NCBI GenBank assembly: GCA_003427395.1
Contig: BFEA01000144.1
Location: 476,037 to 521,999, forward strand
DNA: 45,963 nt
Source of the DNA: Chara braunii
Taxonomy: Eukaryota > Streptophyta > Charophyceae > Charales > Characeae
Direction of reading: 5' to 3'
The translations under genes and the position numbers were made by a program. Below are positions 14,062 to 22,536 of this stretch, one piece after another; position 1 is the first letter of the stretch, and every line of letters begins with the position of its first letter. Below the pieces are notes generated by a model. It did no database searches. It was given only the letters and a program-made list of their open reading frames with translations, and was not told the origin of the DNA.

Positions 14062-14062
14062 C
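13971..14062. repeat. (CT)n/(GT)n microsatellite upstream of the F-box gene
   Basis: A CT tract of about 80 bp followed by a short GT run, starting about 40 bp upstream of the F-box gene ATG. On the gene strand this is a (GA)n tract in the likely 5' UTR or core promoter. GA tracts near plant promoters can bind BBR/BPC-type factors; that this one does is inference. Confidence 0.9.
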
Positions 14063-15523
14063 AGCCCCAGCTTGGGATCCCTGCCTAGTTTTCACAGTCG
14101 CCAGCCATTTCATATGGCAACAGCTCGAGCACCTTCGCTCCACTAGCTATGGTAGGCCTTCTTCTACTCCTTTGCTTTTTCTTCGTGAGGCTATGGTAGA
14201 CCTGCCACGGTCACACGACCGCTACGAGGGAGGACAATAGACGACAAGCCTGGTTCTGGTGTCTACGAATGGTGGTGTGATAGTCGCCTGCGGCATGACA
14301 AGGACCCTGAAGCCTTCTCTCCCCCGACCACCGCGCACCTTCACCATGTCTACACCGTCTATGTGCTCGAACGCAAAGCATCCTCATCGTGTTAGGAACT
14401 TAGGGCCTCGCCACACCAGTGTCGAAACTACGATTTTCGATAATTTGTCTTCGCCACACAGGCTGTCCAAATTGGAGACGGGAAGAAAATGACTTCGCAA
14501 GTTGTCAGAGAATGCTTCTGGACACCTGCTGTCGAAAGTTGTTGAATCCCCAGCCAGCCTCTGCTGCGCCGTCGACTTCTCTTCCACATCGGTGAGTGGG
14601 CGTGAGGTCGGGATGGACTACCCTTCTTCACTCGAATAGAACGCCCGGTCATTATAGCCGTATTTAGTGCAATTTTCAGTACCCGGGCTTTCTATCAGGG
14701 TGAAGCTTTCTATTCGGGTGAAGACCGTAGTGCTTGTCTCAGGGCCTCGGGGGCGTTCGTCTTTTTCCGTCTTAGGGCCTCGCCACACCACTGTCGAAAC
14801 ATTGGCAGGACCTTGGCTGATGTTGTTGGCTGCTATGCAGAGAAAATATTGGCCATTAGACACCCCTATGTGGGGTTGGGGGGGCTTAGGGGGAGGTGCA
14901 GTGACTGGCCATTGCTCGGCACTAGCACCGCCGATTTCCCCCATCGGCAATGCCTGCCCACCCCTCGTCACGATGATGAGGGACTGGTACAGCCTTGCCC
15001 TGGCACCACAGCTGTGGTGCCAACCTACCCTGTGGGCTGGGGAGGGATCGGGGTTGGTTGGTGTTCCCCCATACTATATATAGAATAGTGAGAGGATGAG
15101 ATNGATGTGTACTATCAAGAAAAATGAGATAGATGAGAGAAGAATATATCTTACCTTTAAAAAAAAAAAAAAAAATTTAGAGTGCATCTTCATGCAGAGC
15201 TTGGCAAGATGCATCCGTTACTATGAATAGCAAAGGATGCATCCTACCACTTTCTGGGGAAGATTCATTCTTTCTTTTTTCATTTAAACAGTTGTGTGGC
15301 TAGGCCCTTACATTCACAAGTGCGTCCATTCTACAGTGCTGTGTGGCATAGAGAGGGGGGGCGTTGGCCAAAAATCTTTTGGCAGAAAATGTCTGACAGT
15401 TGGTGCTGTGTGGCAAAGGTTTCTTTTTTTTTTTTTTTAAATTGGGTTGGATCCACCCGAGGGTGGGTAGCCTAAACCGTATGTGTTCATATAGTCCGTA
15501 GACTATTCCTGTCCTTATCGCCC
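14063..15523. other. Repeat-rich spacer between the F-box gene and the retrotransposon
   Basis: No credible gene. Contains GGGCCTCGCCACACC-type motifs at 14400 and 14774 (plus) and a related inverted one at about 15295-15308. It also contains the inverted partner of the 10.84-kb repeat (14935-15058), a TATATATAG stretch near 15075, one ambiguous base at 15103, an A-run near 15160-15175 and a T-run near 15423-15440. A segment at about 15354-15405 resembles 29587-29637 on the other side of the Ty3 element. Confidence 0.55.
14935..15058 (-). repeat. Dispersed repeat, copy 2 (inverted partner of 10.84-10.95 kb)
   Basis: The reverse complement carries CCCCAGCCCACAGGG, GCACCACAGCTGTGGTGC (an 18-bp perfect palindrome here), CAAGGCT, a CATCATCGTGACGAGGGG block and GGCATTGCCGATGG in the same order as 10838-10950. 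Confidence 0.65.
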
Positions 15524-15732
15524 TGTGCTGTCTTTCGTTCGGAGTGTTAATCGTGCGGAAAGAGGCCCAGAAAAACAGCAAGATGGGGTGTGCCAAGGAT
15601 TTTTGGAAATTGAGTGTGGGGACACGGATGGAACTGAAATCCCCCGTGTTGGTCCGATGAGGCAAGTCGATTGCTTTCGCGCGTCGCGAAATGCACGCGC
15701 GTGCACGGTGCGAAAAGAGAAAAAATCCAAAT

Positions 15733-16272
15733 TCAATCCAAAAAGTATTGTCGGGCTTCCCACCGTGCTACGGCCCGTCGTTTAGAGTGGAAGGGCTTTG
15801 GTACGCTTCCCGTGTCTCGTTTCCGCATCAAATCTCGACGTCGTTCGCTGGTCAGTTCTGAGTCTGACTTGGATGGTCTCAGCCGCGTGGCTCCTTCCTT
15901 ATGCTCGTCTTCACTTCGTATTCGGTAGTGGAAACCCTTGGCTTCGTAGCAATCGAAGCGCTGGCACTCCGTGCACAGGGTTCGAGGCCAATGGGGTGCC
16001 ACTGCCGTCCACGGAATGACGATCAACTCGTTAAATGGCAACAATATTGAGTAGGGTGGAAAGTGCGTATCGATAATGACAAACCCCGCTTCTATGAACC
16101 CTGAACAACGGTTGGCCGGAGGGAAGTAATATTGCCCGCCGATTTGTGCGACAGCTTCTCGTACGTCCCACTCGCATACACGTGTCCTTTCCTCGCTGTA
16201 GGGAAAAGATCGTGTTGAGATGGGAGATACGGGAGGGTGGCGCCCGATCGAAGGGTGCTTGTCAGTCCACAT
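15733..16272 (-). CDS. LTR-encoded ORF, copy A (unknown function)
   Basis: About 179 residues from the ATG at 16272-16270 (MWTDKHPSIG...), ending ...RRAVARWEARQYFLD about 210 bp before the LTR 3' end. I recognise no family. Visible traits are a central block rich in aromatic and hydrophobic residues (QYYFPPANRCSGF, GFVIIDTHFPPYSILLPFN), a CTEC motif followed by QRF and YEAKGFHY, and a strongly basic C-terminus (SERRRDLMRKRD, SKRRAVARW). No signal peptide or membrane segment is evident. Copies A and B are full length; D and C stop early at the same codon. Because it lies in both LTRs it could only be expressed from the leader of the genomic transcript (5' LTR) or by readout from the 3' LTR. 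Confidence 0.55.
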   Translation of the reverse strand: MWTDKHPSIGRHPPVSPISTRSFPYSEERTRVCEWDVREAVAQIGGQYYFPPANRCSGFIEAGFVIIDTHFPPYSILLPFNELIVIPWTAVAPHWPRTLCTECQRFDCYEAKGFHYRIRSEDEHKEGATRLRPSKSDSELTSERRRDLMRKRDTGSVPKPFHSKRRAVARWEARQYFLD

Positions 16273-16885
16273 AGCAATCAACCGCAAATATCTTGAGACG
16301 TCATCAAGAACAGAAAACCCTCACACAACCCCCAATCAATCCTTTTTGACACAGGAGAGAGAGAGGAGAGAAAAAAAACACGCGTCGGCTTGATCATGCA
16401 TATGGCTAAGGGACCGACCCGCGACTCAGTTTTAGTGTGCCAACACAACGTTGGTCCCCGGCGCGTTGTTTCTCAAGGCCGCCCGGTGGCTGGGCTGCTG
16501 ATGTCGTGCATCATAAGGCAGATGGTATGCGCAGTGCGTTCACAACCACAAATCTAAACACTCTTGCATTCTCGAACAAAATCCCGACGTCTATTGTCTA
16601 ATCAATGCGAAAAGACACATCTCCATACATGCATTCAGTGTGGAAGATGTGAAAAAAACGGGGGTATACAAGTCAGAGAGCAATCAAGGGGATTGTACAC
16701 ACGCATCCACCGTTCACAAGACTAGAGGATCAAGTCCTCGACATCTGGGGATTACCTAGGAAACTAATGGAAGGGTTCCGGAAGAAGTTGTTTCTCACAA
16801 GAAAGCGCACCGGTTCATTCTCATCAAAGGGAGGGACAAACACCGAGAAACATCATCTTTCAAAGATAGAGGAGAGAGAGGAGAG

Positions 16886-17770
16886 NNNNNNNNNNNNNNN
16901 NNNNNNNNNNNNNNNNNNNNNNNNNNNNNNNNNNNNNNNNNNNNNNNNNNNNNNNNNNNNNNNNNNNNNNNNNNNNNNNNNNNNNNNNNNNNNNNNNNNN
17001 NNNNNNNNNNNNNNNNNNNNNNNNNNNNNNNNNNNNNNNNNNNNNNNNNNNNNNNNNNNNNNNNNNNNNNNNNNNNNNNNNNNNNNNNNNNNNNNNNNNN
17101 NNNNNNNNNNNNNNNNNNNNNNNNNNNNNNNNNNNNNNNNNNNNNNNNNNNNNNNNNNNNNNNNNNNNNNNNNNNNNNNNNNNNNNNNNNNNNNNNNNNN
17201 NNNNNNNNNNNNNNNNNNNNNNNNNNNNNNNNNNNNNNNNNNNNNNNNNNNNNNNNNNNNNNNNNNNNNNNNNNNNNNNNNNNNNNNNNNNNNNNNNNNN
17301 NNNNNNNNNNNNNNNNNNNNNNNNNNNNNNNNNNNNNNNNNNNNNNNNNNNNNNNNNNNNNNNNNNNNNNNNNNNNNNNNNNNNNNNNNNNNNNNNNNNN
17401 NNNNNNNNNNNNNNNNNNNNNNNNNNNNNNNNNNNNNNNNNNNNNNNNNNNNNNNNNNNNNNNNNNNNNNNNNNNNNNNNNNNNNNNNNNNNNNNNNNNN
17501 NNNNNNNNNNNNNNNNNNNNNNNNNNNNNNNNNNNNNNNNNNNNNNNNNNNNNNNNNNNNNNNNNNNNNNNNNNNNNNNNNNNNNNNNNNNNNNNNNNNN
17601 NNNNNNNNNNNNNNNNNNNNNNNNNNNNNNNNNNNNNNNNNNNNNNNNNNNNNNNNNNNNNNNNNNNNNNNNNNNNNNNNNNNNNNNNNNNNNNNNNNNN
17701 NNNNNNNNNNNNNNNNNNNNNNNNNNNNNNNNNNNNNNNNNNNNNNNNNNNNNNNNNNNNNNNNNNNNNN
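16886..17770. other. Assembly gap (885 N)
   Basis: A run of N that starts in a GAGAGAGAGGAGAG tract and ends at AAAGAAAACAGTTATGG. Copy B has a gap between the same two landmarks (720 N). Copy D is ungapped and spans about 780 bp there. Frames shown crossing the N run have no meaning. Confidence 0.98.
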
Positions 17771-18346
17771 AAAGAAAACAGTTATGGGGAGAGAGAAAGA
17801 GGAGGGAGAAGGGGAAGGGAGCGAGGGAGGGAGCGATGCGGGGGACAGAGAGGAGAAAGCTTTGCATGCGCGGCGCCGTAAAAAAAGAGAGAAAAAGGCA
17901 CCGAAACAGTTACATCTTGCTTCTATCCTAATTGAAAATTGAAATCACCATATCCGCGCGCAAAAAAGCGACGCGGGAAAAAAAAATCGTACGCCTATTC
18001 GTATTCGCACAAAATTCCGAGAGTTTTCCCCGACGCGACCAAAAACATTCACACACACGAAAAGGACACGTCGAAGTTTCGCTTATCCCGGAATTCCCAA
18101 ATCCCGAGCCCAATTCCCAGTGCGCTCGCTAAGGCACACGTAATTTCCTATGAATTTTCCGACTTGCAAAAAAAAAGGAAAAGCAGAACCCGAAAATCGA
18201 AAAAGCTTCCAGAAGATGAGGGCCAAAAAGAAATGCGGCATCCGAAGAGAAAAAAACGAAACGGGGTTTTTCTGGGGTTGGTATGATACGAGCAAAAGAA
18301 GGGGTACGGAAGATAGCACCGATTAGCATGGGTTCGGAAAGTAGTT

Positions 18347-18362
18347 CGTCACATATGTGACG
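18347..18362. other. Perfect 16-bp palindrome at the 3' LTR/internal junction
   Basis: CGTCACATATGTGACG straddles the point where the LTR (ending ..GTCACA on plus) meets internal sequence. The right half is unique to this junction: copies C and D show different sequence beyond CACA. I see no convincing polypurine tract immediately before the LTR on the element strand. Confidence 0.5.
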
Positions 18363-18724
18363 TGCAGGGGGTTCCAAAATTATGCGATCTCCTGGTTGCA
18401 TGTCATGGCGGAACAGAGTGATGCATGAGGAACCAAGCGTATCAACAAACGATCCAGCCAGAGTCCATGTTGACGCCAACTTCAATTGCAATTGTCTGTG
18501 GTTGGAATCCTCGATGGTTGTTCAGGTGACGCCATCATCGTCCGCTGGTTCTCCGTGTGCTCTGCAGCCCAGCTGGTTGCTGCCCGTCGAATCAGAGCGT
18601 GAGTTGACGTCATCGTCGATGGCGTGATCTTCGCGAAGCTTACTGATTCGTGTCGTTTTCCCCGGCTGATTGGATGAAGAGAGGAGAGGGAGAGAGGGGG
18701 GGGGGATAGTGATGTGATCGGGAT

Positions 18725-19247
18725 CTACCTCCTAGTTGGAATGGGCCAATAGAGGTGGTACATGGAGGGGATTTCACGGGGTCGACGGGGAGGAAGTGGG
18801 GGTAGGAAGCGATTCATTCCTTCCATCATCACCAGAAGCTCCTCATATCGGATGATCCGGTTGAAGTGGGGGAAGTGATCGCCGTTGCGAGGGAGGGAAG
18901 CGAGGTAGTCGCAATAGAAGGAGGAGAGGGTGCGGAAAAGCGCCGCTCGAAAGATCTCGTAGTGGCAGCAGGCGGGGATTGTCCCGTGGCGACACAGTAA
19001 ACCTCTACCACATTGCATCGCTCCCATGCAGTGCTGCACAAGAGAATATGCCAGCAGAACGTGGGGGCAGCAGGCTGAAGGGATGCGTGGGGGTACACGG
19101 TGGCGAGTAGGCGCGTAAAGTAGAAGTCGCGGAAGAGATGGGGAAGGAAGGGATGGGGAAGGAAGGGATTGGGAAGGAAGGGATGGGGAAGGAAGGGATG
19201 GGGAGGGAAGGTGACGGGGGTGCGGATTTGCTCGAGGGTGAGGAAAT
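18725..19247 (-). pseudogene. Accessory ORF region 3 (Pro/Phe repeat), frameshifted
   Basis: Downstream of accessory ORF 2 the most protein-like reading moves between frames. At about 19250-18985 it reads LDFLTLEQIRTPVTF, then five PFLPH-type units, then LFRDFYFTRLLATVYPHASLQ and FCWHILLCSTAWERCNVVEVY. At 18990-18725 it continues in another frame as CCHYEIFRAALFRTLSSFYCDYLASLPRNGDHFP and IIRYEELLVMMEGMNRF, ending at 18725. The PFLPH units come from a 15-bp minisatellite at about 19137-19205 (GGGGAAGGAAGGGAT). It may be the C-terminal part of accessory ORF 2 carried out of frame by indels. Function unknown. Confidence 0.4.
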
Positions 19248-20275
19248 CAAGGGGTCGGCGGGATAGCGTCCGAGGACGAAGGCCTATCGCCCACATCGGT
19301 ACGTGGGCGAACTGGGGGACGGGTGGGGCTGGAGGAGGAGGAGGATCGGCTCCGTCTCCGTGGCGCGGTACTTGAGGTGGCGGCTGCAGGGTCGCCATCT
19401 TCGGGCTTTGGCGGCTTCGGGTCCCTGGTCGGGTCATTACCGATGCGCAGGCTGGCTCCGCTGGCGAACTCCAGCTGTCGGTTCCCGGTGGAAATTTCTT
19501 TGCGCCTTCGCGCTGCCTCCGGATCTTCCGTCTCCGTGCCCGTCCTCGCCGCTTCCTCCGGCAAAGCTTCCCACTCGGACCTGGTTCCTTCGTCTTCCTC
19601 TTCCTCCTCACTCAGCTTGCCCTCGCTATATTCGCTATAGCTCCCCTCCTCCGATGTTTCCTCGTCTTCGTCCTCTTCGTCGTCGTCATCGATCACCACT
19701 TCCTCCGCCCTCGGATAAAAGGCGTGAGGGATGATATCGTACGGCTTCAGATACTCCTGCCGCGACGGCAGCGTATCTTCGTCCATGGGTTCCTCCAAGC
19801 ACGCAGTCCACTGAAGGTACGAAATCTGTGATCGCTCGAGAATGTATGGAGCAGGACTGTCATCACTTTGCGAGTAGATGTCGGGCGAGAGATCGTCCGC
19901 TAATTGCACGATCGGCGCGATGAGCTCCTGCGCAATCAACAAGCGGCGACCCGGCCGTACCGATCCAAAGAGAAAGCCAAGAAGATCTCCTTCCACGTTA
20001 GTCCTCCAAGCCTCTATGATCAGCAGCTCCGGATTCTCGATCCACGTGGGATGCTCGCTGGTGCCCGTCCACGTTACCTGTACTCGGGCCAGGCAAAAGG
20101 TTAACTCGTCAAAAGTTTCGCGCCACAGCCGCCAATGCCCAGGATTGATAAGAGGAACAAAAAGAGGCTCGAATGAGAGAGAAAGAGAAGGATGAAAATC
20201 GGATTGCCAGAAGGTGGGGAAAAGAGAGGGGAGGCCGAAGATAGAGAGAGGAGCGAGGGGATCGGCGTGGTTCAT
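19247..20275 (-). CDS. Accessory ORF 2 between integrase and 3' LTR (unknown, acidic tail)
   Basis: A 342-residue ORF from the ATG at 20275-20273, which overlaps the stop of accessory ORF 1 as ATGA. The N-terminal 200 residues look globular, with many Trp and Leu (HWRLWRETFDELTFCLARV, TWIENPELLIIEAWRTN, LLIAQELIAPIVQLADD). The second half is low complexity: an acidic block (VVIDDDDEEDEDEETSEEG, LSEEEEEDEGT), then a Pro/Ser/Arg-rich tail (RRRSRSSSSSSPTRPP). No signal peptide or transmembrane segment is clear, so it does not look like an envelope protein despite its env-like position. Acidic and SR-like tails would suit a nuclear or nucleic-acid-associated protein; that is inference. Confidence 0.55.
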   Translation of the reverse strand: MNHADPLAPLSIFGLPSLFPTFWQSDFHPSLSLSFEPLFVPLINPGHWRLWRETFDELTFCLARVQVTWTGTSEHPTWIENPELLIIEAWRTNVEGDLLGFLFGSVRPGRRLLIAQELIAPIVQLADDLSPDIYSQSDDSPAPYILERSQISYLQWTACLEEPMDEDTLPSRQEYLKPYDIIPHAFYPRAEEVVIDDDDEEDEDEETSEEGSYSEYSEGKLSEEEEEDEGTRSEWEALPEEAARTGTETEDPEAARRRKEISTGNRQLEFASGASLRIGNDPTRDPKPPKPEDGDPAAATSSTAPRRRSRSSSSSSPTRPPVRPRTDVGDRPSSSDAIPPTP

Positions 20276-20754
20276 TGGGGACGTTGGAAGGGGATGAGGG
20301 TGGGGATCGCAACTGGCCGCTCGCGCGGAGAACGACGGATGTCACCAAGATCCGGCGCAAAGGTCGGGATGAGGTTGTGCCCAGGTCGGGCGAGAACGTG
20401 CGCCCAGACGTTGGACACTTGCTCCGTCCACTCACGCAGCGAAGTCAGGATCGTGGTATGCCACTGCGGATTGATCGAGCTGATGTCGCCGCTGAACGCC
20501 GCAACCGTGGTGACGTGGCTCGTTCTGGGAGCCGCTCGCCGATGAACTGCGATTACTTCCGCAAATACTACTGCGTGAGGACTTCCTTCGATCCGAAACG
20601 CAGCGGCGGCACAGATACCCACGTCGCAGAAAAATTGCGCCAAACGCCGGAGATCCGTATTGAGCCGAGGGTGACAAACTTGCCGAATCTCAGAGATGTG
20701 GCCATGTGGCTGCAACAGCTGTGCGTCAAGAACCTGCTCCGTGATGAAACTCAT
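20272..20754 (-). CDS. Accessory ORF 1 downstream of integrase (unknown)
   Basis: About 160 residues from an ATG at 20754-20752 in good context (ACCATGA), ending with the TGA shared with the start of accessory ORF 2. No family recognised. It has a His/Cys-containing N-half (LLQPHGHISEIRQVCHPRL, LAQFFCDVGICAAAAF) and a C-half with WHTTILTSLREWTEQVSNVW. It is in the same frame as the integrase ORF, separated by one TGA (20829-20827) and 24 sense codons. Read in frame, those 24 codons add a hydrophobic stretch. So it may once have been a pol C-terminal extension, may be reached by readthrough, or may start at its own ATG. Confidence 0.5.
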   Translation of the reverse strand: MSFITEQVLDAQLLQPHGHISEIRQVCHPRLNTDLRRLAQFFCDVGICAAAAFRIEGSPHAVVFAEVIAVHRRAAPRTSHVTTVAAFSGDISSINPQWHTTILTSLREWTEQVSNVWAHVLARPGHNLIPTFAPDLGDIRRSPRERPVAIPTLIPFQRPQ

Positions 20755-20826
20755 GGTGAGGTTGGAGAGGAGGACGAAGGACAAGAGGGAGACAGCGGAG
20801 AGAGAGTTAGATCGTCGTTGTTCTTC

Positions 20827-22536
20827 TCATTTTCCAAGGAAGAAGAGGGAGGAAGATGAAGGAGGAAGAAGACAGAGGTAGGAGGTATGCCGGACGATGG
20901 GGACAACGGTATGGCTGGCACTAGCCTCAGGCGCGATGCGCACCGTGTTGGCGCCGTTAGGTCCGAGCTCGACAACGCGAAAACAGCCAGAAAACTTGGG
21001 AGCGAGTTTCCGGTCGCGTGCACATTTACGTACCTGCACTAGGTCCCCTAATTTATATTGGTGCTGGGGCCCAGCATTTCCATTCCGAGCCTCGTAGCTA
21101 TGGACCTGTCTACCGTGGGCCAGTTCGGTCATCCTTTGCCTTTTTCGGGCTAGCTTCGGGACGGCCCGTTCCATTAATTCGGTATACCTTTTGGCCTTGG
21201 CTTTGAGAGCTGCACGCGTGTCTCTACCCCTTGCTTCGGCAATTTCCGAGTTACCTCGGTAGTCGACACAAGGGAGGCTATTGGTTCGAAGCTGAAAAGG
21301 GGTAAACCTCGTGGACTCATGAGGGGTGGCCCGGTGGATCCCGATGATCTGATATACGATCTCGGGCCAAGGACGCGTGTCGTGTGCCGCTAAATCCCTG
21401 CGAAGGGCGGTTTTAATCATACGGTTGGCATTCTCGGCCAACCCGTTCGACTGGGACACGTGGGGTGCCGTATGTCGGAGCGTGACGCCCCTTCGCCTAA
21501 GCAGTTCTTCTACCTCACCTTTGAATTCAGACCCATTGTCGGTTAGAATTTCTTCCGTATCTAGATGGGTATAGAGGAGCTGTTCGATGTACGTGGCTAT
21601 TTCTGCGGCTTTTCGGGTCTTACACGGATAGACTTCGATGTACTTGGAAAAATGGTAAATTAATACTAACAGGATAGAATATTCACAGCGGTTTGGGCCA
21701 GGTGGCACGTCGATATCTGTCGTGTCCATACTGACTCGTTGGACAGGATGCTCTACTTCCGTTGGTACTATCGTGTTTGGTCCCTGTATAGGGGCGCGAT
21801 CAGCGGCACAGACCAGACAGTTAGCGACAATGTATTTGACATCATCTTGTATATTAGACCAAAACCATCGGTTCTGGTCTACAGTTGCCTCCGTGACACG
21901 TATCGCGAAATGAGCGGCCTGTTCTTCGCGAGCAGATCGGATCCAATCGTATCTCTGGAATGGATGGGGAACCGTCAACCACGAACCTGATCCGTCAGTT
22001 TTACGCTTTTCCAAATGACCGTTGATCCATTGATAGTCCCGAGATCTCTCGGTCGCCCTACGTCTGTCATGTTTGGTGAGGTGGCCCAATGATAATCCCG
22101 CTAATTTCGCATATAAAATTTTATCCGTCCAAACCTCCGCTCGTCGGTATTTTTCGTCGTATTTAGGACCGTCTGTACGGGCGGCCTCAAATCGAACCTC
22201 CATGGGGAGTTTGTTCGTTCTACACAGGGGGCACCTCCATTGCTTGCTACTCGTCCGATATCGAACACAGGCCCCGTGCGCACGATTGACACACGTGGCA
22301 CATTCTACCCAATCGACAAACCCGGTCTCGAAAGGATGAGAGTCGATCCCATAAACCCGTGCAATACACGTGCAAAAATAACAGAATTTATCAGAGAGGG
22401 TGGCGAAGAAAGCTGAGGAAGTAAGAGGGGCAAAATTAGTAGGAGAAGAAGGGGTTGCAGAGGGAGGCGGGGTAGTCATGATAACAGAGGAGGAGAGATA
22501 AGACTGAATTGTGGAGAGAATTAGTCCTTGTGTCAC
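20827..22536 (-). CDS. Ty3/gypsy integrase with N-terminal PHD finger
   Basis: A 569-codon open frame; the first ATG is at 22479 (MTTPPPSATPSS). Numbering is from the frame start. Residues 52-105 form a C4HC3 PHD finger: C52-x2-C55, C79-x2-C82-x4-H87-x2-C90, C102-x2-C105, with the typical W100 two residues before the last Cys pair. PHD fingers read histone H3 tails. The integrase zinc-binding region follows (H209, C240, C243; the expected first His appears to be Arg203), then the catalytic core with D271, D333 (LTDNGSEF) and E368 (NGLAENANR), with D to E spaced close to the usual DD35E. The C-terminus has a GPY/F-like SH3 segment (YKLGDLVQVRK, LAPKFSGCFRVVEL) and no chromodomain. Integrase joins the cDNA to the chromosome; the PHD finger could steer target choice. 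The frame differs by +1 from RNase H upstream. Confidence 0.9.
   Translation of the reverse strand: MTQGLILSTIQSYLSSSVIMTTPPPSATPSSPTNFAPLTSSAFFATLSDKFCYFCTCIARVYGIDSHPFETGFVDWVECATCVNRAHGACVRYRTSSKQWRCPLCRTNKLPMEVRFEAARTDGPKYDEKYRRAEVWTDKILYAKLAGLSLGHLTKHDRRRATERSRDYQWINGHLEKRKTDGSGSWLTVPHPFQRYDWIRSAREEQAAHFAIRVTEATVDQNRWFWSNIQDDVKYIVANCLVCAADRAPIQGPNTIVPTEVEHPVQRVSMDTTDIDVPPGPNRCEYSILLVLIYHFSKYIEVYPCKTRKAAEIATYIEQLLYTHLDTEEILTDNGSEFKGEVEELLRRRGVTLRHTAPHVSQSNGLAENANRMIKTALRRDLAAHDTRPWPEIVYQIIGIHRATPHESTRFTPFQLRTNSLPCVDYRGNSEIAEARGRDTRAALKAKAKRYTELMERAVPKLARKRQRMTELAHGRQVHSYEARNGNAGPQHQYKLGDLVQVRKCARDRKLAPKFSGCFRVVELGPNGANTVRIAPEASASHTVVPIVRHTSYLCLLPPSSSSLFFLGK

Larger units (their letters stand above)
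15524..18353 (-). repeat. 3' LTR (copy A), with assembly gap
   Basis: Begins on the plus strand with TGTGCTGTC and ends GTTCGTCACA, so on the element strand it starts TGTGACGAAC and ends GACAGCACA (TG...CA). Coordinate length is 2830 bp including 885 N. Very similar by eye to copy B outside the gap. It contains the LTR ORF at 15733-16272. Confidence 0.9.

Noticed and set aside
16767-17942. Frames of 335-391 codons crossing the N-run (and 27950-29165)
   Set aside because: Most codons are N; the edges are LTR sequence. Not genes.
18725-20275. Envelope-like gene making element 1 a retrovirus-like errantivirus
   Set aside because: No signal peptide, cleavage site or transmembrane anchor is visible in these ORFs; acidic and SR-rich tails suggest otherwise.
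20827-21100. C-terminal chromodomain after integrase
   Set aside because: Sequence after the GPY/F-like segment is short and Ser/Leu-rich and lacks chromodomain aromatic residues.
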